This document shows positions 5,386-12,175 of a DNA stretch of 14,777 bases, piece by piece (position 1 is the first letter of the stretch; each line of letters opens with the position of its first letter). The stretch lies in assembly GCA_964614585.1 (NCBI GenBank), contig CAZTLW010000055.1:1-14777 (forward strand), read 5' to 3'. The translations under genes and the position numbers were made by a program. The notes under the pieces were generated by a model that saw only the letters and a list, made by a program, of their open reading frames with translations, was not told where the DNA came from and ran no database searches. The DNA comes from JAHEFX01 sp964614585. GTDB taxonomy: Bacteria; Actinomycetota; Acidimicrobiia; Spongiisociales; JAENVV01.

Positions 5386-5402
5386 ATATCGGCCATTCCC
5401 TC

Positions 5403-6176
5403 CTAGTCGAGCACCGACCGGCAGAACCGCTCGGTCGCCGCCACCATCGTCTCGGTGGCCTCGAACATCGGCTGATGGCCGCAGTCGGGGAGCAACAGTG
5501 GGGTGGCCTGCTCACCGATGGCGTCACTGATCAGGTCGACGTGCCCGGGCGTGGCGTACTCGTCGTCGACACCCTGGGCGACGAGGGTCGGCACCGCGAT
5601 CGCGCCGAGCTGCGGACGGATGTCCCAGTCCGCGAAGCTCGGATGGGTCCAGATCCGCACCCACTCGCCGAACACGGTGTCCACGTCGTCGTGGTACTTG
5701 GCGAGCCGGTCCCGGAGATCGCCGTGGCGGAAGCGGTCCGCCACCGCCGCCATCGACCCCGGACCCTCGGCCTCGACGACGACGTGGCCCGCCACGGAGA
5801 CGACTCCCAACAGCCCGCCACCGGGGTCGATGGCGGCGTTGAGGAGGGCGATGGTCGCGCCGTCGGAGTGGCCCCACAGGACGTGACGGCCCACTCCCAG
5901 TGCCGCCAACAAGGCCGGCAGGTCGCGGGTGGCCTCACCCTCGTGGTAGTCGAACGGCCACGGAGCCGGACGCCGCTCGGAACGGCCGTAGCCCCAGCGC
6001 GACCCGATGACGGCCCCCCACCCGGTGGCCGCCGCCACCCGATCGGGGAAGTCCCGCCAGAGGGCGAGGCAGCCGAGCGCCTCGTGCAGGAACACGAGCG
6101 TCGGCGACCCGGGGCGGGTGGCGGGGATGCGCCGGACCTCGACCTCGTGGCCGGCGACGACGTGGCGCTCGGTCAT
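5403..6176 (-). CDS. Alpha/beta-hydrolase fold protein
   Basis: A 257-aa single-domain hydrolase. The nucleophile elbow is GHSDG with Ser104. The acid is in QGVDDEY (Asp204 or Asp205) and the base is His234 in DCGHQP, a complete triad. FLHEALG (29-35) supplies the oxyanion segment. SRWGYGRSE (59-67) after strand 4 is typical of esterase/peroxidase-like members. There is no signal peptide, so it is cytoplasmic. The substrate is unknown. ATG 6176 is chosen over an in-frame start at 6197 because TAGCGT stands 7 nt upstream, the leaderless spacing seen elsewhere here, and there is no ribosome site for either. It diverges from bpa with 43 bp between starts. Confidence 0.88.
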   Translation of the reverse strand: MTERHVVAGHEVEVRRIPATRPGSPTLVFLHEALGCLALWRDFPDRVAAATGWGAVIGSRWGYGRSERRPAPWPFDYHEGEATRDLPALLAALGVGRHVLWGHSDGATIALLNAAIDPGGGLLGVVSVAGHVVVEAEGPGSMAAVADRFRHGDLRDRLAKYHDDVDTVFGEWVRIWTHPSFADWDIRPQLGAIAVPTLVAQGVDDEYATPGHVDLISDAIGEQATPLLLPDCGHQPMFEATETMVAATERFCRSVLD

Positions 6177-6183
6177 TGCGCCG

Positions 6184-6189
6184 ACGCTA
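6184..6189 (-). promoter_or_regulatory. Leaderless-type -10 element for the alpha/beta hydrolase
   Basis: GGTAGCGT on the minus strand, 7 nt before the ATG at 6176. Confidence 0.5.
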
Positions 6190-6207
6190 CCGACCACCCA
6201 CCGGCCC

Positions 6208-6213
6208 TAGGGT
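6208..6213 (+). promoter_or_regulatory. Leaderless-type -10 element for bpa
   Basis: TAGGGT on the plus strand, 6 nt before the ATG at 6220, with no Shine-Dalgarno. It lies back to back with the hydrolase promoter within a 43-bp gap. Confidence 0.5.
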
Positions 6214-6219
6214 TGGACC

Positions 6220-6711
6220 ATGACCGATGCGAACCCGTCGATGCCCGACGCCGTGGAGGAGCCCTCCCCGCCGGATGCCGCGCCGGCACCGGTCTTCCCG
6301 GAGGAACGCGAGCCGCCGGTCAGCGAACCCACGAAGCTCATCCGCATCGCCTCCATGACCCGGGCGGTGCTGGAGGAACTGCGCCAGTCGGACCTCGACC
6401 ACGAGGCCTGCCGGCGGGTGCTGGGGATCCACCGGTCGAGCCTCCACGAGCTCAGGGACGTTCTCTCCGAGGAGCTGAAGGAGGAGTTCGACGACATCTT
6501 CGCCCCCTTCGACGGCGAACCGTCCGAGGCTTCCCTGCGCATCGCCAGCGCCCAACTCATCGGCTGGCTCGAAGGCCTCTTCCACGGGATCCAGGCCACC
6601 ATCGCGACCCAGCAGATGCTGGCGTCGAACCAGCTGGCGCAGATGCGCCAGAAACAGGCACTCGAGGGCGGCTCCGACGGCCCTCCGGAGTACCCCGGCG
6701 TCTATCTGTGA
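6220..6711 (+). CDS. bpa: Bacterial proteasome activator Bpa/PafE
   Basis: A 163-aa protein matching the actinobacterial Bpa (PafE, Rv3780-type) family. A disordered Pro/Glu-rich N-terminus (1-38) is followed by a helical core: TKLIRIASMTRAVLEEL (38-54), HRSSLHELRDVLSEELKEEF (71-90), and the highly characteristic AQLIGWLEGLFHGIQ (111-125). The C-terminus ends PGVYL, with the penultimate Tyr that lets these rings dock on the 20S proteasome (GQYL in mycobacteria). Known role: an ATP-independent dodecameric ring that opens the 20S gate for unfolded substrates without Pup tagging. The organism therefore should have a 20S proteasome, which lies outside this window. The next gene overlaps it by 4 nt. 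Confidence 0.93.
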   Translation: MTDANPSMPDAVEEPSPPDAAPAPVFPEEREPPVSEPTKLIRIASMTRAVLEELRQSDLDHEACRRVLGIHRSSLHELRDVLSEELKEEFDDIFAPFDGEPSEASLRIASAQLIGWLEGLFHGIQATIATQQMLASNQLAQMRQKQALEGGSDGPPEYPGVYL

Positions 6712-7175
6712 GCATGCCGGACCGGTTGGCGTTCCTGCTCGGGACCTGGCGCGGGACCGGACGGGGTGACTACCCCACGATCGACGCCTTCGAGTACCGC
6801 GAGGAGGTCGTGTTCGGGTCGGTGCCGACCAAGCCGTTCGTGACGTACGTCCAGCGGACCACCGACCCCGACGGTGCCCCCCTCCACGCCGAGTCCGGCT
6901 ACCTCCGCTCCCCGACCGAGACGACCGCCGAACTCGTCGTCGCCCAACCGACCGGCGTGGCGGAGGTGCACGCGGGCACGCTGGCGGGCACGGCCCTCGT
7001 TCTCGCCTCCACCGGCGTCCTGCTGACCCCCACGGCCAAGGAGGTGACGGCGGTCGGCCGCCGCCTCGAGGTGACCGGCGACGTGCTGCGCTACGAGCTC
7101 GACATGGCCGCCGTCGGCCAGGACCTGCAGTTCCACCTCGAGGCCGAACTCACCAAGGTGAGTACTGAGTACTGA
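6708..7175 (+). CDS. Nitrobindin-like heme-binding beta-barrel protein (DUF1794/THAP4-like)
   Basis: A 155-aa protein with the nitrobindin hallmarks: LLGTWRGTGRGDYPTIDAF (10-28) at the start of a beta-barrel, and near the end LDMAAVGQDLQFHLEAEL (131-148), where His143 aligns with the proximal heme ligand. Known relatives bind ferric heme, and some isomerise peroxynitrite to nitrate. The GTG start overlaps the bpa stop as GTGA, implying translational coupling; ATG 6714 is the alternative. The natural family end is near KV. The final STEY and the TGA are encoded by heptamer repeat copy C. It converges on aceE with 28 bp between stops. Confidence 0.87.
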   Translation: MSMPDRLAFLLGTWRGTGRGDYPTIDAFEYREEVVFGSVPTKPFVTYVQRTTDPDGAPLHAESGYLRSPTETTAELVVAQPTGVAEVHAGTLAGTALVLASTGVLLTPTAKEVTAVGRRLEVTGDVLRYELDMAAVGQDLQFHLEAELTKVSTEY

Positions 7176-7186
7176 GTACTGAGTAC
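7159..7186 (-). repeat. Tandem heptamer tract, copy C (4 perfect units)
   Basis: Four identical TGAGTAC units on the plus strand (GTACTCA on the minus). The third unit starts with the TGA stop of the nitrobindin-like gene, so the tract supplies its last codons. A hairpin (7190-7202) follows 3 nt later, then the aceE stop. This is the least diverged of three copies. Confidence 0.9.
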
Positions 7187-7189
7187 GGA

Positions 7190-7202
7190 CGGGCGAAGCC
7201 CG
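7190..7202. terminator. Short GC hairpin between convergent nitrobindin and aceE
   Basis: CGGGC-GAA-GCCCG: a 5-bp stem with a 3-nt loop, 14 nt after the nitrobindin stop and 1 nt after the aceE stop on the other strand. It may serve as a bidirectional terminator and forms the hairpin half of repeat copy C. Confidence 0.5.
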
Positions 7203-7203
7203 C

Positions 7204-9903
7204 CTACAGGTCCCGCACCCAGGGCGGGGCCGACTCCGGGTCCAGCGACGATCGGCGAATGGCGTCGGACACCACCGACGGGTCGATCGCTCCCCCATCG
7301 GCGAGGGCGGCGAGGGTGGCGACGACCACCGACTCGGCGTTCACCTCGAAGAAGCGTCGCAGCGCCTCGCGGGTGTCCGATCGGCCGAATCCGTCGGTGC
7401 CGAGCGAGACGTAGCGGCGCGGCACCCACCGGGCGACCTGGTCGGGTACCGCCGTCATGAAGTCGGAGACGGCCACGATCGGCCCCTTGGTCGCCGCCAG
7501 CAATCGCGTGACGAGCGGCACCCGCGGCTCGGCGTCGGGGTGGAGGCGGTTCCACCGCTCCACCGCCAGCGCCTCCTCGCGCAGCTTCTTGTAGGAGGTC
7601 GCCGACCACAGCTCGGCCGCCACGCCGTAGCGCTCGGACAGGACCCGGCGAGCCTCCCGGGCGGCCCCATGGGCGGTGCCGCTGAACAGGATCGTCGCTC
7701 GGTGGCGACCGTCGTCGGGGGCACCCTCGAAGCGGTACATGCCGGCGACGATCCCCTCGTCGATGCCCTCGGGCTTCGGGGGCTGGACGTAGTTCTCGTT
7801 GTAGAGGGTGAGGTAGTAGCTGACGTCCTCGGGCTGAGAGCCGTACATCCGATGGAGGCCATGGCGGATGATCGTCCCCATCTCGTAGGCGAACGCCGGG
7901 TCGTAGGCCTCCATGGTGGGGATGGTCGAGGCCAGCACGAGCGAGTGGCCGTCCTGGTGTTGGAGGCCTTCTCCCATGAGCGTGGTGCGGCCCGCCGTGG
8001 CGCCGAGCAGGAAGCCACGGGCGCGGGCGTCGGCGGACGCCCATGCCAGGTCGCCGATCCGCTGGAAGCCGAACATGGAGTAGAAGATGTAGAACGGCAC
8101 CATCGGCACGCCCGTGTGGGCATACGAGGTCGCCGCCGCGATCCAACTGGCCATCGACCCGGCCTCGGTGATGCCCTCCTCGAGGATCTGGCCGTCCTTG
8201 CCCTCCACGTAGGAGAGCAGCAACTTGGCATCGACGGGCTCGTACTTCTGGCCCTCGTGGGCGTAGATCTTCAGCTCACGGAACAGCGAGTCCATCCCGA
8301 AGGTGCGGGCCTCGTCCGGCACGATGGGGATGACGCGATCGCCGAATCCCTCGTCACGGGCAAGGGAGCGCAACAGCCGGGTGAACGCCATCGTGGTGGA
8401 CGCCTCCACCGACCCCGAGCCCGCCATCACCTCTGCGAAGGCATCGTCGGAGGGAAGCGTCAGCGAGAGGCGGTCGCGGACGAGGCGCTCGGGCAGCGGA
8501 CCCCCCAGCTCGCGGCGTCGCGCCATGAGGTAATCGTGCTCGGCGGAGCCCGGCTCGAGGGCCAGGTAGGGGGGCTCGTCCTCGGGGCCGAGCTCAGGCA
8601 ACCGGTCCTGCAGCGAGAGGCGCTCCCGCATCCCGTTGAGCTGCTTGTTCGTCAGCTCCTTGATCTGGTGGGTGGCATTGCGACCCTCGACGTCGGGGCC
8701 CAGCGTCCATCCCTTGATCGTCTTGGCGAGGATGACGGTGGGTCGCCCGGTGACCTCGGTCGCCCGCTTGAAGGCGGCGTAGAGCTTCTGGTAGTCGAGA
8801 CCACCCCGTCGGAGCGCCCAGATCTCGTCGTCGGTCATGTCCTCGACGAGGGCGGCGAGACGGGGGTCGCTCCCGAAGAAGTGCTCCCGGACGTACGCGC
8901 CGTCCTCGGCCTTGTACCGCTGGTACTCGCCGTCCACGCTCTGGTTCATCTTCTCGACCAGGACGCCGTCGGCGTCCTTGGCCAACAACGGGTCCCAGTT
9001 GGATCCCCAGATGACCTTGATGACCGCCCAGCCGGCCCCCCGGAAGATCGCCTCGAGCTCCTGGATGATCTTCCCATTGCCCCGCACCGGGCCATCGAGG
9101 CGCTGCAGGTTGCAGTTGATCACCCAGATGAGGTTGTCGAGCTTCTCGCGAGCCGCCAGCGTGATGGCCCCGAGCGTCTCGGGCTCGTCGACCTCGCCGT
9201 CCCCGACGAACGCCCACACCCGGGAGTCGGAGGTGTCGTCGATGCCCCGGTTGTGGAGGTAGTCGAGGAACCGGGCGTGATAGATCGAGTTGATCGGGCC
9301 GAGGCCCATCGAGACCGTTGGGTACTCCCAGAACTCGGGCATGAGCCGAGGGTGGGGATACGACGAGAGCCCGCCGCCGTCGACCTCGAAGCGAAATCGG
9401 TCGAGCTGTTCGTCGGTGAGGCGCCCCTCGAGGTAGGCCCGGGCATAGACACCGGGGGCGGCATGGCCCTGGAAGTAGACGTGGTCTCCGGGGGTGTCGA
9501 CCGAATGCCCCCGGAAGAAGTGGTTGAAACCGACGTCGTACATGGCCGCCGACGAGGCGAACGAGGACAGGTGCCCGCCGATCCCGTGCGCCTGCTCGTT
9601 CGCCTTCACCACCATGACGGCGGCGTTCCATCGGATCGCCCGCCGGATGTACCGCTCGATGTCCTCATCGCCAGGGAACTCGGGTTCCTCGGACGGCGGG
9701 ATGGTGTTGATGTACGGGGTGACGGTGAGCGGGGGGATCTCGACGCCGAGGCGGCGGGCGTGACGGGCGGTGGCGGCGAGGAGGTAGAGCGCCCGGTCCG
9801 TGCCGATCCGGTCGACCACCGCCTCGATGGACTCCATCCACTCCTGCGTCTCGACGGGGTTGCCGTCGGGGATCTGCAGGATGTAGTCGTCGGGTCTGGG
9901 CAT
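7204..9903 (-). CDS. aceE: Pyruvate dehydrogenase E1 component, homodimeric type
   Basis: An 899-aa protein of normal AceE length. It catalyses thiamine-diphosphate-dependent decarboxylation of pyruvate and acetyl transfer to the lipoyl E2 of the pyruvate dehydrogenase complex. Evidence includes GHAAPGVYARAYLEGRL (146-162) and the thiamine-diphosphate motif GDGEVDEPE (234-242) ending in NCNLQRLDGPV (263-273), nearly identical to enterobacterial AceE. Further motifs are IKVIWGSNWDPLL and the C-terminal transketolase-like half with FGRSDTREALRRFFEV near the end. The ATG at 9903 has AAGGA 5 nt upstream and is preferred over a much longer in-frame reading that would run through yajQ. No E2, E3 or lipoyl gene adjoins it, so aceE stands alone here as is common in actinobacteria. 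Confidence 0.96.
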   Translation of the reverse strand: MPRPDDYILQIPDGNPVETQEWMESIEAVVDRIGTDRALYLLAATARHARRLGVEIPPLTVTPYINTIPPSEEPEFPGDEDIERYIRRAIRWNAAVMVVKANEQAHGIGGHLSSFASSAAMYDVGFNHFFRGHSVDTPGDHVYFQGHAAPGVYARAYLEGRLTDEQLDRFRFEVDGGGLSSYPHPRLMPEFWEYPTVSMGLGPINSIYHARFLDYLHNRGIDDTSDSRVWAFVGDGEVDEPETLGAITLAAREKLDNLIWVINCNLQRLDGPVRGNGKIIQELEAIFRGAGWAVIKVIWGSNWDPLLAKDADGVLVEKMNQSVDGEYQRYKAEDGAYVREHFFGSDPRLAALVEDMTDDEIWALRRGGLDYQKLYAAFKRATEVTGRPTVILAKTIKGWTLGPDVEGRNATHQIKELTNKQLNGMRERLSLQDRLPELGPEDEPPYLALEPGSAEHDYLMARRRELGGPLPERLVRDRLSLTLPSDDAFAEVMAGSGSVEASTTMAFTRLLRSLARDEGFGDRVIPIVPDEARTFGMDSLFRELKIYAHEGQKYEPVDAKLLLSYVEGKDGQILEEGITEAGSMASWIAAATSYAHTGVPMVPFYIFYSMFGFQRIGDLAWASADARARGFLLGATAGRTTLMGEGLQHQDGHSLVLASTIPTMEAYDPAFAYEMGTIIRHGLHRMYGSQPEDVSYYLTLYNENYVQPPKPEGIDEGIVAGMYRFEGAPDDGRHRATILFSGTAHGAAREARRVLSERYGVAAELWSATSYKKLREEALAVERWNRLHPDAEPRVPLVTRLLAATKGPIVAVSDFMTAVPDQVARWVPRRYVSLGTDGFGRSDTREALRRFFEVNAESVVVATLAALADGGAIDPSVVSDAIRRSSLDPESAPPWVRDL

Positions 9904-9929
9904 GGGCGTCCTTCGGCGGCGGCCCGACC

Positions 9930-9935
9930 ATCGTA
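9930..9935 (-). promoter_or_regulatory. Possible -10 element for aceE
   Basis: TACGAT on the minus strand, giving a leader of about 20 nt that carries AAGGA. It lies in the 72-bp gap shared with the divergent yajQ promoter. Confidence 0.35.
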
Positions 9936-9962
9936 GTGAGGGGTGGTTCCCACCGGCCCGGG

Positions 9963-9968
9963 TAGCCT
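9963..9968 (+). promoter_or_regulatory. Leaderless-type -10 element for yajQ
   Basis: GGTAGCCT on the plus strand, 7 nt before the ATG at 9976, with no Shine-Dalgarno. Confidence 0.5.
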
Positions 9969-9975
9969 GCGGCCC

Positions 9976-10461
9976 ATGCCCTCCTTCGACGTCGTTTCTT
10001 CCGTGGATGCCCAGGAGCTGCGCAACGCCGTGGACCAGACCAACCGCGAGTTGTCGACCCGGTACGACTTCCGGGGCACCGACGCCCGCGCCGAGCTGGG
10101 CGACGACACCGTCACCGTCGAGGCGGACTCCGAGGGGCGGGTCGAGGCCGCCAACGACGTGCTGGCCTCCAAGCTGATCCGCCGTGGCATCGATCTCCGA
10201 TCCCTCGACGCCGGCGAGCCCCAGACCATCGGTGGCGGACGCATCCGGGTCGTCTGGACCGTGGCCCAGGGCATCGACCGCGACGCGGCCAGGGATCTCG
10301 TCAAGATCGTCAAGGACCTCGGCCTGAAGGTGCAGGCGCAGGTCCAGGGGGACCAACTCCGGGTGAGTGGCAAGAAGCGCGACGAACTCCAGTCGGTGAT
10401 CGCCGAGCTCAAGGCCCTCGATTTCCGGCTCCCCTTGCAGTTCGAGAACTTCCGGGACTGA
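9976..10461 (+). CDS. yajQ: YajQ-family nucleotide (cyclic di-GMP)-binding protein
   Basis: A 161-aa protein of full family length. It has the canonical opening MPSFDVVSSVDAQELRNAVDQ, then TRYDFRG (32-38), then SKLIRRGIDL, then DAARDLVKIVKDLGLKVQAQVQGDQLRVSGKKRDELQ, and ends LPLQFENFRD, a nearly invariant family tail. The fold is two ferredoxin-like domains. Some members bind cyclic di-GMP and act with a transcription factor; others were described as tRNA/GTP binders, so the role here is not settled. ATG 9976 is chosen for its family N-terminus and the TAGCCT 7 nt upstream. The presence of HD-GYP-like proteins 2.3 kb away makes cyclic di-GMP signalling plausible, though not demonstrated. Confidence 0.95.
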   Translation: MPSFDVVSSVDAQELRNAVDQTNRELSTRYDFRGTDARAELGDDTVTVEADSEGRVEAANDVLASKLIRRGIDLRSLDAGEPQTIGGGRIRVVWTVAQGIDRDAARDLVKIVKDLGLKVQAQVQGDQLRVSGKKRDELQSVIAELKALDFRLPLQFENFRD

Positions 10462-10467
10462 CCGCCG

Positions 10468-10483
10468 CCCACCCACGGGTGGG
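10468..10483 (+). terminator. Hairpin between yajQ and the thioredoxin gene
   Basis: CCCACC and GGTGGG form a stem with a 4-nt loop (7 bp if the loop is 2 nt), beginning 6 nt after the yajQ stop. The next gene has its own -10 element 8 nt further on, so the hairpin probably ends the yajQ transcript. Confidence 0.5.
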
Positions 10484-10490
10484 GGCCGGA

Positions 10491-10496
10491 TACCCT
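10491..10496 (+). promoter_or_regulatory. Leaderless-type -10 element for the TlpA-like gene
   Basis: TACCCT on the plus strand, 6 nt before the GTG at 10503, with no Shine-Dalgarno. It supports GTG 10503 over the in-frame GTG at 10479, which lies inside the hairpin. Confidence 0.5.
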
Positions 10497-10502
10497 GCCG
10501 CC

Positions 10503-11075
10503 GTGTCAGACGTCGAGCCCCTCCCCCGACGCGGGGGCCTGCTCACCATCGCCGCGCTGGGTGCCATCGGCCTGGTCGTGGCCATCTGGGTGTTCGTCGG
10601 CCCCGGCGACGACGCCGACCCGACGCCATCGAGCGTCGAGACGGTTGGCGCCCTCGAGGCCGGGTCACCGGCGCCCGCCTTCACGGTCCGCCGCCTCGAT
10701 GAGGGCACGTTCAGTCTGGCGGCCCATCTGGCCGAGGATGGCCGTCCCGTGGTCCTGAACTTCTGGGCGTCCTGGTGCACCCCGTGCAGGAACGAGATGC
10801 CGGCACTCGACGAGGCGGCGGCCGCCAATCCCGACGTGCTCTTCCTGGGCGTGGCGACCTCCGACACCGAGGCGGCCGCTCGCCGCTTCGCCGACGAGAT
10901 CTCGGTGGGCTACCCCCTCGCCATCGACACGACCGGGGTGGTGGCCAACGACTACGGCGCCTTCGGTCTCCCGACGACCTATGCCATCGCGGCCGACGGC
11001 ACGATCGCCCGGATCGCGCTCGGCGAGATCGACGCCGACGACATCGCGGACCTGATCACGGCCGCCCGACGCTGA
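10503..11075 (+). CDS. Membrane-anchored TlpA/ResA-like thioredoxin
   Basis: A 190-aa protein. The N-terminus is a single membrane helix (about 13-32, LLTIAALGAIGLVVAIWVFV) after a short arginine-containing tail, so the domain faces outside the membrane. The thioredoxin fold has the redox motif WCTPC (91-95) in VVLNFWASWCTPCRNEMP and the cis-proline at GLPTT (P157). The TlpA/ResA/CcmG group reduces or isomerises disulfides in secreted proteins, often apocytochrome c. No cytochrome biogenesis genes lie next to it, so the target is open. The start is GTG 10503, directly after a leaderless-type -10. Confidence 0.9.
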   Translation: MSDVEPLPRRGGLLTIAALGAIGLVVAIWVFVGPGDDADPTPSSVETVGALEAGSPAPAFTVRRLDEGTFSLAAHLAEDGRPVVLNFWASWCTPCRNEMPALDEAAAANPDVLFLGVATSDTEAAARRFADEISVGYPLAIDTTGVVANDYGAFGLPTTYAIAADGTIARIALGEIDADDIADLITAARR

Positions 11076-11104
11076 CGATCGGGCGTACCGTCGCACCGTC
11101 GTAC

Positions 11105-11254
11105 CTAGCTGATCGCCCCACCCGAATCGAGGAAGCGGCCCAGGTACTCGAAGGCGACGCCCAACACGACCACGGCCACCGCCACGATGACCACGGCCAA
11201 CACGACCCTCACGGGCGTGGGGCCCGGCAGGGCCTCGAACCAGCGCCGGAGCAT
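11105..11254 (-). CDS. 49-aa single-pass membrane protein coupled to the sortase
   Basis: The ATG shares its A with the sortase TGA stop (TGATG), and GGAGG stands 7 nt upstream inside the sortase gene. Translation is thus coupled. The product starts MLRRWFEALPGPTPVR, has one hydrophobic helix (about 17-34, VVLAVVIVAVAVVVLGVA) and ends FEYLGRFLDSGGAIS. I recall similar short membrane proteins next to actinobacterial class E sortases, though I cannot check this. The role is unknown; it may assist or regulate the sortase. The layout matches the 55-aa protein at 2006-2173. Confidence 0.75.
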   Translation of the reverse strand: MLRRWFEALPGPTPVRVVLAVVIVAVAVVVLGVAFEYLGRFLDSGGAIS

Positions 11255-12099
11255 CAGGCGGCCTCCTCGGCGACGTAGCGGGCATTGGGTCCGGAGACCA
11301 GTTCGGCGACGACGACGAGCCGCTGCCGCGAGCTGAACTCGGGGTGACACGTGGTCAGGGTGAGCATGGCCCCATCCAGCGGGTCGACCACCCAGAGGGC
11401 ATTCGCCCGCACCGCCATCCAGCCGGCCTCGTCACCGACGTCGAGCATCCGGGATTCGTCGTGGACGGTCCGAGGGTCCCGGACGACGTAGACATGGGTG
11501 CCGATGGCGGTCTCCACGATGATCGGGTCCCCGACCGCGAGCTCGTCGAGCCGGTTGAAGGGGGCGCCGTAGGTGGTGCGGTGACCGGCGATCGCGGCGT
11601 TGCCGGGCTGGCCGGGGAGTGGGGCATCGAGGTAGTGGCCGGGCCCGCGCCTGAGATTGGGGAGGTCCTCCCCTGCCCGAACGACGTAGGAGGGCCCCGA
11701 GGTGCGCAGTTCGTCGAGGCCGATGTCGCCGCTCGTGAACTCGGCCGGGTCGGCGAGGGACGGGAACGTGATGACGGCGAAGGCCTCGCCGGCACCGGGC
11801 TCGGGCTCTGGGGTGAGGAACGTCGGCCCGGTCGAGACGATGACGCTCTCGTCGACGGATCCGTCCTCCGACAACCGGACGGACGAGCCCTCATCGTCGG
11901 GCACGCCGACGCCGGCATCGTCGAGCGCGTTGCGGACGTCGTCGAAGTAGCCGTCGACCTCCTCGGCCGCGGCCTCCTGCTCGGCGGAGGTCACCAAACC
12001 GGTGCCCCAGAGTTGGTAGGCGAGGAAGGCGAGAATGAGGAGGCCGGCCCAGATCATCGCCCACCCGACCCCACGGATGATCCGGACGGTGCGCGTCAT
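11254..12099 (-). CDS. Class E sortase (cysteine transpeptidase)
   Basis: A 281-aa protein. One N-terminal membrane helix (about 10-30), a long acidic linker (about 40-125, with EEVDGYFDDVRNALDD), then the sortase barrel: LRRGPGHY (149-156), PGQPGNAAIAGHRTTYGAPF with catalytic His173, and LTLTTCHPEFSSRQRLVV with catalytic Cys251 and Arg258 or Arg260. The Tyr in GHRTTYG and the TLxTC motif are class E features. These enzymes link surface proteins, usually with LAXTG-type signals, to peptidoglycan in actinobacteria. No sorting-signal substrate is visible in this window. The start is ATG 12099, with TATCCT 7 nt upstream; GTG 12102 is too close to that -10. Confidence 0.93.
   Translation of the reverse strand: MTRTVRIIRGVGWAMIWAGLLILAFLAYQLWGTGLVTSAEQEAAAEEVDGYFDDVRNALDDAGVGVPDDEGSSVRLSEDGSVDESVIVSTGPTFLTPEPEPGAGEAFAVITFPSLADPAEFTSGDIGLDELRTSGPSYVVRAGEDLPNLRRGPGHYLDAPLPGQPGNAAIAGHRTTYGAPFNRLDELAVGDPIIVETAIGTHVYVVRDPRTVHDESRMLDVGDEAGWMAVRANALWVVDPLDGAMLTLTTCHPEFSSRQRLVVVAELVSGPNARYVAEEAA
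11262..11266 (-). promoter_or_regulatory. Ribosome binding site of the 49-aa membrane protein
   Basis: GGAGG within the last codons of the sortase, 7 nt before the ATG at 11254. It supports the short reading over longer in-frame starts inside the sortase gene. Confidence 0.7.
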
Positions 12100-12106
12100 C
12101 ACCGGC

Positions 12107-12112
12107 AGGATA
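12107..12112 (-). promoter_or_regulatory. Leaderless-type -10 element for the sortase
   Basis: GGTATCCT on the minus strand, 7 nt before the ATG at 12099, with no ribosome site between. Confidence 0.5.
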
Positions 12113-12160
12113 CCGGTGGGTGCCCCATAGACGCCCGCTCCGCCCGGGTCCCGGGACTGT

Positions 12161-12166
12161 TACCGT
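12161..12166 (+). promoter_or_regulatory. Possible -10 element for the DUF5317 gene
   Basis: TTACCGT on the plus strand, 9 nt before the ATG at 12176. A weak GCGGG directly before the ATG means a very short leader is also possible. Confidence 0.4.
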
Positions 12167-12175
12167 CCAAGCGGG

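Noticed and set aside
5343..5396. Longer 63-aa version of the small charged protein starting at 5396
   Set aside because: The ribosome site is only about 2 nt from that ATG. The added segment overlaps AT-rich promoter-like DNA and the CRP-like dyad. The start at 5342 has correctly spaced AGGA. The longer form is not fully excluded.
4872..7175. A 767-codon plus-strand frame covering several genes and ending with the nitrobindin-like protein
   Set aside because: Only the last 155 residues look like a protein family. The rest is antisense to the polyprenyl synthase and alpha/beta hydrolase, and bpa occupies another frame. It is not a fusion.
7159..7186. CRISPR or tandem-repeat array at the heptamer tracts
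   Set aside because: Units are 7 nt with no spacers, and no cas genes lie nearby. The tracts are better described as short tandem heptamers linked to hairpins.
7540..9936. A 798-codon open frame on the plus strand opposite aceE
   Set aside because: It is antisense to a fully recognisable AceE. Long stop-free antisense frames are expected at this GC content, and the translation has no recognisable domain.
9904..10476. N-terminal extension of aceE through the yajQ region
   Set aside because: The in-frame extension has no AceE similarity. AAGGA plus ATG at 9903 matches the family start, and yajQ on the other strand explains the sequence.
11076..11104. Possible terminator in the gap between the convergent thioredoxin and 49-aa genes
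   Set aside because: Only a small direct repeat (ACCGTCG twice) and no convincing stem could be found in these 29 bases.
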